A stretch of 52,396 bases of DNA, taken from NCBI GenBank assembly GCA_018302235.1, contig JAGVZW010000001.1:1-52396 (forward strand), read 5' to 3'. The position numbers were made by a program, and so were the translations under genes. This stretch comes from Candidatus Woesearchaeota archaeon. Its GTDB lineage: Archaea; Nanobdellota; Nanobdellia; SCGC-AAA011-G17; GW2011-AR18. Below, piece by piece: positions 47,367 through 52,396 of this stretch. The notes beneath the pieces are model-generated. The model saw only the letters and a program-made list of their open reading frames with translations, was not told where the DNA came from and did not search any database. How positions within the stretch are numbered: position 1 is the first letter of the stretch; each line of letters begins with the position of its first letter.

Positions 47367-48290
47367 ATGGAATTAAAACCTATTGTACCAATAGAAATAA
47401 AAAAAAATATGCTTGTAAACGACCTTGTTCTAGCCATGAAAAATATTGGAGTAATGGGTGCTGGAAGAATAGGAGAAGCAGCAGATATTTTTACAAAAAT
47501 GATTCAAGATAAAGAATGTACTGTTTTTTTAGGTGCTGCTGGTGCTTTAATTCCAGGCGGACAAAGAGAACTATTAATCTCAATCTTAGAAAAAAAATGG
47601 ATAGACGTCTTTGTTTGTACTGGTGCAACATTGACACATGATTTAATTGAAGCCTTAGGTCACAATCACTACCAAGGCCACCATCTAATAGATGACAATG
47701 AATTAAATAAAAAAGGAATAGACAGGATATATGATTCTTTTATGAAAAATGATGTTTACGCTGATCTAGAAAAATTCTTCAATGAAAACGATTTTACAGG
47801 TGAATATAATATTAAAGAATTCTTATGGAAAATAGGATATTTTACAAAAAAAAGAAGTATTTTAAAAATATGCTATGAAAAGAAAATTCCCATTTTTTGT
47901 CCAGGTATAAGCGACTCTGGGATAGGTTTAATGGTATGGAATCAATTAAATAAAAATAAAAAAATCAAGGTTGATGTTTTCAATGATTTAAAAGAAATAT
48001 TAGATATTGCATGGACCTGTAAAAAAGCCGGAGTATTCTACTTGGGTGGTGGCTTGCCAAAAAATTTTATTCAACAAGCAATGCAATTTAGCCCGAAAGA
48101 TGGAGCAAGTTATGGAATTCAAATAACAACAGATAGACCAGAATCAGGCGGTAGTTCTGGTGCTGAATTAAGAGAAGGCATAAGTTGGGGAAAATTAAAC
48201 GAAAAAGCAAGATTCATTGATGTTATCTGCGATGTTACAATAGCTTTACCTTTAATAATAAATGCTGTTATTGATAGAATAGAACCTTAA
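47367..48290 (+). CDS. dys: Deoxyhypusine synthase
   Basis: Transfers an aminobutyl group from spermidine to a lysine of aIF5A, the first step of hypusine formation. The 307-residue protein has MGAGRIGEAADIF at the N-terminus (NAD and substrate binding), VFVCTGATLTHDLIEALGH and the catalytic Lys region GGSSGAELREGISWGKL. Length is normal for archaea. It starts 45 nt after groEL, perhaps with its own TATA-like sequence (ATAAGTTTTATAA). The aIF5A gene is not in this window. Confidence 0.95.
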   Translation: MELKPIVPIEIKKNMLVNDLVLAMKNIGVMGAGRIGEAADIFTKMIQDKECTVFLGAAGALIPGGQRELLISILEKKWIDVFVCTGATLTHDLIEALGHNHYQGHHLIDDNELNKKGIDRIYDSFMKNDVYADLEKFFNENDFTGEYNIKEFLWKIGYFTKKRSILKICYEKKIPIFCPGISDSGIGLMVWNQLNKNKKIKVDVFNDLKEILDIAWTCKKAGVFYLGGGLPKNFIQQAMQFSPKDGASYGIQITTDRPESGGSSGAELREGISWGKLNEKARFIDVICDVTIALPLIINAVIDRIEP

Positions 48291-48304
48291 AAATCATAAG
48301 AAAA

Positions 48305-48315
48305 GTTTATAAAAT
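48305..48315 (+). promoter_or_regulatory. TATA box for tRNA-Ile
   Basis: GTTTATAAAAT centred about 27 nt before the mature tRNA 5' end at 48337, giving this tRNA its own promoter. Confidence 0.55.
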
Positions 48316-48368
48316 CTCCATTTTTCCATTAATTATGGGCCCATAGCTTAGCCTGGCTGGAGCACCCG

Positions 48369-48385
48369 TACATTAAAATGGTGAA
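48369..48385 (+). other. Candidate intron 1 of tRNA-Ile (position 30/31)
   Basis: Seventeen nucleotides between CCCG and the A31 that pairs with T39. A short helix CATT/GGTG can form within it. This position is non-canonical, as found in archaea with relaxed splicing endonucleases. Confidence 0.5.
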
Positions 48386-48393
48386 ACTGATAA

Positions 48394-48406
48394 GTCAGCT
48401 AAGAAA
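48394..48406 (+). other. Candidate intron 2 of tRNA-Ile (position 38/39 or 37/38)
   Basis: Thirteen nucleotides after the anticodon loop. Because A residues flank both ends, the cut may be shifted by 1-2 nt to the canonical 37/38 position with the same mature product. Only about two base pairs support the central helix. Confidence 0.48.
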
Positions 48407-48422
48407 TCGGGAGGTCCTGCGT

Positions 48423-49289
48423 TCAAATCGCAGTGGGCCCACTTTTTTTCAGACTACCTAACTTCTTTTGTTCCAAATTATCTAAAAAACGTTCAGTATT
48501 TTTAATCTGCTTATCAGTCCTTTTAGAATATACACGTATTCTCCCTCTAAAAATCTCTAAATCCTTTTTAGCTATCTCTAATTGTCTTTTTAATTCATCT
48601 TCATTTAAAGGCTCATCAATTATCCTCTTAAATTTAATTGCAGACAAATCAAGCCTATCATCTTTAATATTTTTTTTATGTTTATCTAAAATTCTCCTGA
48701 ACTCCATCCCAAATCTTTTTCTTTTTCTGATTTCATCACAAACTAAACTAATATCTTTCTTCTCCAAATCATTAATTTTTTTCTCTAATAAATTCATCCT
48801 CCCATGTATATATCTCTTATAATTATGCAATATATCTTCTTTTTCCCTCAATAAAGTATCTCTTTGTCTAATCAACACCCCTATTCTCTCATCCCTCATT
48901 GATTTTAATAAATTAAGCTTATCATCCAATCCATCTTCAATTAAATCAAGCCTTTCTTTCAGTCCATTATTATCTTTTAATTCATTTCTCCCAAAAAATC
49001 CCTTAAATAGCAACTTAATTCTCCTCAAACCAGTTAACTTTTTTATTCTGTTATCCCCCATATCATTAGTTTTATCAAAAGCCTCACGATTATGATAATC
49101 TAAAAAAGATTTTTTCTTCAAAAATAATAACTCTAAATCCCCTCTTTCTTTATCATGTGCTATCTTAATCCGTTTCAAAGATATTTTATACCTTTCATTC
49201 TCTCTAGCCTCCATTGTATCTATTTCATTTAACTTTTTATTAAAAACCTCCCCTATCCTAGCAATCATACTCTCTTTCTTATATTTCAT
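48423..49289 (-). CDS. Coiled-coil hypothetical protein
   Basis: A 288-residue, very charged protein, rich in Lys, Arg, Glu and Asp with long helices (KRQLEIAKKDLEIFRGRIRVYSKRT; MKYKKESMIARIGEVFNKKL). No signal peptide or membrane helix, so it is probably cytoplasmic. Its ATG overlaps the upstream membrane-protein gene by 4 nt, suggesting it works with that protein, perhaps beneath the membrane. The last six codons and the TGA stop lie antisense within the 3' end of tRNA-Ile. The family is not recognised. Confidence 0.7.
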   Translation of the reverse strand: MKYKKESMIARIGEVFNKKLNEIDTMEARENERYKISLKRIKIAHDKERGDLELLFLKKKSFLDYHNREAFDKTNDMGDNRIKKLTGLRRIKLLFKGFFGRNELKDNNGLKERLDLIEDGLDDKLNLLKSMRDERIGVLIRQRDTLLREKEDILHNYKRYIHGRMNLLEKKINDLEKKDISLVCDEIRKRKRFGMEFRRILDKHKKNIKDDRLDLSAIKFKRIIDEPLNEDELKRQLEIAKKDLEIFRGRIRVYSKRTDKQIKNTERFLDNLEQKKLGSLKKSGPTAI

Positions 49290-50170
49290 TTCAATCTATT
49301 AAAAATATCCTCTACTATATCTTTATTATACTTACTTAAGCATTTTTTTTTAATATCCATCCTTTTATAACCGCTTTTAATCATCCTCAAAATATCTTTT
49401 TTCATATTCAAAAGCTCTTTCCTATCCTTATCATATCCCTTCTTTATATAACCCTTTAATTCAAATCTATGCCTCCTATTTAATTCCTTAACAACCCTTG
49501 GTCTTCTTAATACAAACCACATAATAAAACCAAAAATAAAAAATCCACTCAAAATTAAATAAAATTGAAAATTAAAATCTTCATTCATAGGAACTGTTAT
49601 ATATACTGCTTCAACTAAATTATCTATACGTGCAACAATAAAATAATCACCCCCCCTTAAATTCAAATCTTTATAAAATAATTTCTGGTCTTGAACAAAA
49701 ATAACATCACTGAAAGACCCATAAAGATCACCATTATCATTATAAATATAATAATTAAGATCAAGCTCCTTTGGTGAACCATAATTAAATAACATTAATT
49801 CAAGTTTACCATCAACAAAATTTATATTAATATCCTTATCATCTTTAACACGATTTATAACCAATACAGGTACAATAACCCTTTCAACCCCATTATCAAT
49901 AAATAAAGAATCAAAATAATATAACTCTTTTTTTGGTAAATCAATATTTATATTAATCTCATCATTTATCTCTAATATAAAATTATTATGATAATTTCCT
50001 AAATCATCCTTAACACTATATTGCAATTGACCTGGACAAATATGTTTAATGCTAAAATCAAAGTTATTCCCTACAACATATCCATTATTTTCCAAACTAA
50101 AACACCTATATATTTCAGCATTAACTCCCATAATTAAAAATAATAATACAAAAAATATTTCATATTTCAA
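49286..50170 (-). CDS. Membrane protein with extracytoplasmic domain and basic cytoplasmic tail
   Basis: Signal peptide MKYEIFFVLLFLIMGVNAEIYR, about 190 residues of beta-rich outer domain, a membrane helix (FYLILSGFFIFGFIMWFVLRRP) and a basic helical tail of about 75 residues. The tail ends in a segment (MIKSGYKRMDIKKKCLSKYNKDIVEDIF) that looks like a small helical binding module. The start codon is TTG, supported by the Shine-Dalgarno GAGGTGGG about 5 nt upstream. It starts 9 nt after the upstream gene and overlaps the coiled-coil gene by 4 nt. Not recognised. Confidence 0.72.
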   Translation of the reverse strand: MKYEIFFVLLFLIMGVNAEIYRCFSLENNGYVVGNNFDFSIKHICPGQLQYSVKDDLGNYHNNFILEINDEININIDLPKKELYYFDSLFIDNGVERVIVPVLVINRVKDDKDININFVDGKLELMLFNYGSPKELDLNYYIYNDNGDLYGSFSDVIFVQDQKLFYKDLNLRGGDYFIVARIDNLVEAVYITVPMNEDFNFQFYLILSGFFIFGFIMWFVLRRPRVVKELNRRHRFELKGYIKKGYDKDRKELLNMKKDILRMIKSGYKRMDIKKKCLSKYNKDIVEDIFNRLK

Positions 50171-50179
50171 ATTCCCACC

Positions 50180-50656
50180 TCATATAACAACAACATCTGA
50201 ATAAACAAGCCTATTACCATCATATATCTCAATTAAATGCACCCCTTCTTCCAATCTCAAATCCCCTACATCTATCTCATTTAAATTATAATACCATCCC
50301 CCATTCTCAGCCTTAATTAACTCAATAGGAATTTCGTAACGCTCACCATCAATAACCATATAAGCATTAGTAGATAATTTATCATCCACATCTAAAACAA
50401 CCCTGCCTGTAATATTTATATCCTTCATAAAATACATAACTAAAAAAAATAGCATGGACAAAAAAACAAAAAACAAAAAACAAAAAACAAATCTCTTTGT
50501 TCTATTAAAACTAAATAACTCTTTCTTAGAACCCATATTCTTTATTTTCTTTAAAGCTGTTGATCTAGTCACTCCCAAATATACACTCTTAGTTGACTTA
50601 CCCCTTCGCACTGTAGTATAATAATAATACCTATTCCCAACGCGTTTTCTATGCAT
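50180..50656 (-). CDS. Single-pass membrane protein with basic N-terminus
   Basis: A 158-residue protein. The first 50 residues are basic and aromatic (RVGNRYYYYTTVRRGKSTKSVYLGVTRSTALKKIK), then a long Phe-rich membrane helix (FVFCFLFFVFLSMLFFLVMYF), then about 80 residues outside with beta character. The N-terminal part probably faces the cytoplasm and resembles small nucleic-acid-binding modules, which is speculative. The membrane helix is encoded by a 7-nt tandem repeat. A TATA box (CTTTTATAAAG) lies about 25 nt before the ATG. It begins the three-gene unit 50180-49286-48423. Confidence 0.68.
   Translation of the reverse strand: MHRKRVGNRYYYYTTVRRGKSTKSVYLGVTRSTALKKIKNMGSKKELFSFNRTKRFVFCFLFFVFLSMLFFLVMYFMKDINITGRVVLDVDDKLSTNAYMVIDGERYEIPIELIKAENGGWYYNLNEIDVGDLRLEEGVHLIEIYDGNRLVYSDVVVI
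50459..50491 (+). repeat. Heptanucleotide tandem repeat (CAAAAAA)
   Basis: C residues at 50467, 50474, 50481 and 50488 separated by six A each, with an imperfect unit starting at 50459. It lies in the coding strand (as TTTTTTG) of the membrane helix of the 50180-50656 gene. The unit length is not a multiple of three, so slippage would shift the frame. Confidence 0.7.
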
Positions 50657-50748
50657 ATATTAAAAAAGACATAGCACTTTATAAAAGTTTTTAAGCAAAC
50701 TCAATCTTAAATAACAAGATATTTACAATTTTTTAAAAAAACAAAAAA

Positions 50749-50757
50749 CTTATAAAT
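50749..50757 (+). promoter_or_regulatory. TATA box for 5S rRNA
   Basis: CTTATAAAT centred about 25 nt before the predicted 5' end of the 5S rRNA, giving it an independent promoter. Confidence 0.6.
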
Positions 50758-50777
50758 CCTTATCAATCACTAAATAC

Positions 50778-50889
50778 AAGCGGCCATAGGGATTTGGTAT
50801 ACCTGTACCCATTTCGAACACAGAAGTCAAGCAAATCTCCGATTTAAGTTGTACTGTTTTCAAGAACGGGAAGCTTAAATAGCTGCTAC
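50778..50889 (+). rRNA. rrf: 5S ribosomal RNA, stand-alone
   Basis: Component of the large ribosomal subunit. Helix I forms between AGCGGC (from 50779) and GCTGCT (50882-50887), and the diagnostic central block reads ACCCATTTCGAACACAGAAGTCAAG. The length of about 110 nt is somewhat short. Ends are estimated from helix I to within a few bases. No 16S or 23S gene is near, so the rRNA genes are unlinked or only partly linked. Its 3' end meets the stop codon of the convergent membrane-protein gene. Confidence 0.93.
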
Positions 50890-51804
50890 CTATACTAAAG
50901 ATCTTCTATATGAAAAAATAACAAGAACAACAAAGACAAGTAAAATAAACAAAACAACTAAATTCATCCAATTTTCTTTAATCACATCATAATAAGTATC
51001 TCTTTGATCATCCCTATCTACATACAAAAGATAAGTGCCAACACCCAAAGAATCCTCATAAGTCACCTTAACCACAAAAACATACTCACCATAATGTAAA
51101 TTCTCAGGCAACATTAAAGACTTATCATAACCAATATCCTCTCCAACTATTAAACTCTCCTTTTCACTGTAGTAACTAATCCCATCAGTATCTACTAAAC
51201 TATATTCAACATCTACATTCCTCTTTTCTCCAATTAAGTTAAACAAACGCACAGTTAATATTACTTGCTCACCAGGTTCAGAAATTGTATATTCAGGAGC
51301 CACATCAATATTTACATCAAAATCAACATTCTTTGTTTCAACCTCAAATATTAATGGCAAATATATCTCATCATCATTAACCCTAAAATTCAATCTTCCA
51401 ACATAAACCCCCTTAGAAGTGCCAGTAAAATTTAATTTAATGTTTGCTTGATCAAATAATTCAAATTCACTTCTATCGAGAACAACATCCTGTAAAGTAT
51501 CATCAACCCTGACAAACAAAGAATCAAATCCTAAATTACGCACACCAATATTTTTCTCTATATTCTCTCCCTCCTTTATCATAAGCTTAACAAGAACCTC
51601 ATTAACATCCAAATACCTATTATTTTTATCCATAAAAACCCTTACATAAACACCGTAGAATTTATCCTTCAAAACACCATAACAATATTTAACAGCATTC
51701 AAACTATAATCATTCCTCTTATACGCACCAAAATAAAAAACTATTCCTATTATCAAAAAGATAATAGTTATTCCAGCAAACAGCCAACCTTTTTTCATAT
51801 GCAT
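50890..51804 (-). CDS. Membrane-anchored extracytoplasmic beta-domain protein
   Basis: An N-terminal membrane anchor (GWLFAGITIIFLIIGIVFYFG), about 240 residues of Ig-like beta domains (GVRNLGFDSLFVRVDDTLQDVVL; EPGEQVILTVRLFNLIGEKRNVDVEYSLV, a CARDB/NEW3-like pattern) and a C-terminal membrane helix (WMNLVVLFILLVFVVLVIF). The ATG at 51804 is preferred to 51864: a TATA box (CTTTATAAA, 51824-51832) sits about 24 nt before it. Its stop codon (TAG) abuts the 5S rRNA gene. It resembles the upstream partial protein and the COG1361 protein of the ABC operon. Confidence 0.75.
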   Translation of the reverse strand: MHMKKGWLFAGITIIFLIIGIVFYFGAYKRNDYSLNAVKYCYGVLKDKFYGVYVRVFMDKNNRYLDVNEVLVKLMIKEGENIEKNIGVRNLGFDSLFVRVDDTLQDVVLDRSEFELFDQANIKLNFTGTSKGVYVGRLNFRVNDDEIYLPLIFEVETKNVDFDVNIDVAPEYTISEPGEQVILTVRLFNLIGEKRNVDVEYSLVDTDGISYYSEKESLIVGEDIGYDKSLMLPENLHYGEYVFVVKVTYEDSLGVGTYLLYVDRDDQRDTYYDVIKENWMNLVVLFILLVFVVLVIFSYRRSLV

Positions 51805-51895
51805 AAAAATATATTTTATATAATTTATAAAGATTATCCAAACACCCGCCAAAGTTAATATCATAAAAATACCCTTTTAACAGATTAATCATATT

Positions 51896-52396
51896 TTAGA
51901 ATCCTATAATTTTATTACTAATCTTTATCTTTTTCTTCATCAAAAAAACCCTTCTCTTTCTCAACCAAATAAATAATATTATCATCAATAAAAATAAAAT
52001 TAAAATATTAAAATACAAACCATTTATCTTAAAACCACTTTTTTCTATAACAAATAATTTATTATCACTATCATATTCTCCATCCCTAGTCGCCTCTAAA
52101 CCAAAAACATATATCCCTTCTTTTAAATCCAAATCACTCAATAACTTAACAAAGCTCCCCCCATCTACACTATCATTACCCTCATAAACAACATTTCCAG
52201 TCAAATCCTTAATAAAATACCTTAAATCAGCATCCTCATTTATTGTTATCTGAGATTTTAAATCATCACCAATATTATAATTTATTCTATCTAAATCCAA
52301 ACTAACCTCTAAAATACTTGCATCTCCATCTACAGTCACAACAACTGGTAGATTTATTTCATAAGGATTATCACTAACTAAAACCAAAGAACCAAC
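51896..52396 (-). CDS. C-terminal part of a membrane-anchored surface protein (cut by window edge)
   Basis: The frame is open through the right edge, so the TTG start in the ORF track is artificial and the N-terminus is outside. What is seen is about 125 residues of beta-domain sequence (PYEINLPVVVTVDGDASILEVSLDLDRI; DLDLKEGIYVFGLEATRDGEYD), one membrane helix (GLYFNILILFLLMIILFIWL) and a short basic tail. The pattern of Ig-like repeats plus a C-terminal anchor is that of S-layer-associated COG1361/CARDB proteins. Same strand as 50890-51804, with 91 bp between. Confidence 0.7.
   Translation of the reverse strand, partial: VGSLVLVSDNPYEINLPVVVTVDGDASILEVSLDLDRINYNIGDDLKSQITINEDADLRYFIKDLTGNVVYEGNDSVDGGSFVKLLSDLDLKEGIYVFGLEATRDGEYDSDNKLFVIEKSGFKINGLYFNILILFLLMIILFIWLRKRRVFLMKKKIKISNKIIGF

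Larger units (their letters stand above)
48337..48441 (+). tRNA. tRNA-Ile (GAU), apparently with two small introns
   Basis: A 105-nt gene. The acceptor GGGCCCA pairs with TGGGCCC, D stem GCTT/GAGC and T arm CTGCG-TTCAAAT-CGCAG are intact. The anticodon stem is split: CCCG (48365-48368), then ACTGATAA (48386-48393), then TCGGG (48407-48411). Removing 48369-48385 (17 nt) and 48394-48406 (13 nt) restores CCCGA-CTGATAA-TCGGG, a perfect tRNA-Ile arm with anticodon GAT, and leaves exactly 75 nt. No single intron gives a loop with T at position 33. The intron edges are deduced by subtraction; helices resembling a splicing motif are weak. The 3' end overlaps the stop of the opposite-strand gene by 19 nt. 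Confidence 0.82.

Noticed and set aside
48433-48822. 129-aa plus-strand ORF
   Set aside because: Antisense to the coiled-coil gene, begins inside tRNA-Ile and has the Ser/Leu/Phe-rich look of a shadow.
50459-50491. Tandem repeats considered as a CRISPR-like or replication-origin array
   Set aside because: Unit is 7 nt without spacers and lies in a coding region; no cas genes or origin-binding boxes are nearby.

Overview
The window is a stretch of archaeal chromosome, strongly AT-rich and tightly packed. Archaeal identity is direct: TATA-binding protein, MCM helicase, clamp-loader subunits RfcS and RfcL, an RPA-like OB protein, aIF2-beta, aRF1, RNA polymerase subunit N, the RNase P protein Rnp4, deoxyhypusine synthase, an Sm-like protein, and leaderless genes with a TATA box about 25 nt before the start codon. 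Small proteins, short intergenic gaps, reduced versions of standard proteins and a bacterial-type GroES/GroEL pair suggest a DPANN archaeon (Woesearchaeota/Pacearchaeota-like). That placement is inference; no 16S or 23S rRNA gene is present.

Layout. 1-11.2 kb is an information-processing block: the edge of a pilin-like protein, rfcL-rfcS, a TRAM protein, a divergent isoleucyl-tRNA synthetase, tbp, mcm-rpa, then aIF2-beta, DUF424 and an NMD3-like gene. 11.3-19.3 kb holds an M3 peptidase, small exported proteins, valS-aRF1, rnp4 and a SprT-like metalloprotease. 19.4-22.5 kb is a MacB-like ABC operon whose middle gene is a membrane-anchored S-layer-type (COG1361) protein. 22.5-29 kb has rpoN, an apparently frameshifted small gene, a DegT-like PLP enzyme, tRNA-Gly, metG, tRNA-Val, a VIT1/CCC1-like membrane protein and a DUF362 ferredoxin.

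28.9-45.2 kb is a surface-glycan locus: five GT4 glycosyltransferases, two polytopic GT-C enzymes, a sugar epimerase, a flippase-like protein, two methyltransferases, a polysaccharide deacetylase-like protein and two B12-binding radical SAM enzymes. An Sm-like gene sits in the middle. The set fits assembly, modification and export of a lipid-linked glycan, although no oligosaccharyltransferase (AglB/Stt3) is present.

45.4-52.4 kb carries groES-groEL, deoxyhypusine synthase, a tRNA-Ile(GAU) gene that makes sense only if two small introns are removed, then a minus-strand run of anchored extracytoplasmic proteins interrupted by a stand-alone 5S rRNA gene on the opposite strand.

Most notable: the doubly interrupted tRNA-Ile; the group I chaperonin; an aIF2-beta reading frame continuous with an upstream two-helix membrane segment; a clamp-loader large subunit with an altered Walker B; an isoleucyl-tRNA synthetase with degenerate signature motifs; and the radical-SAM-containing glycan locus. 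Identifications rest on motif recognition alone; no database search was possible.
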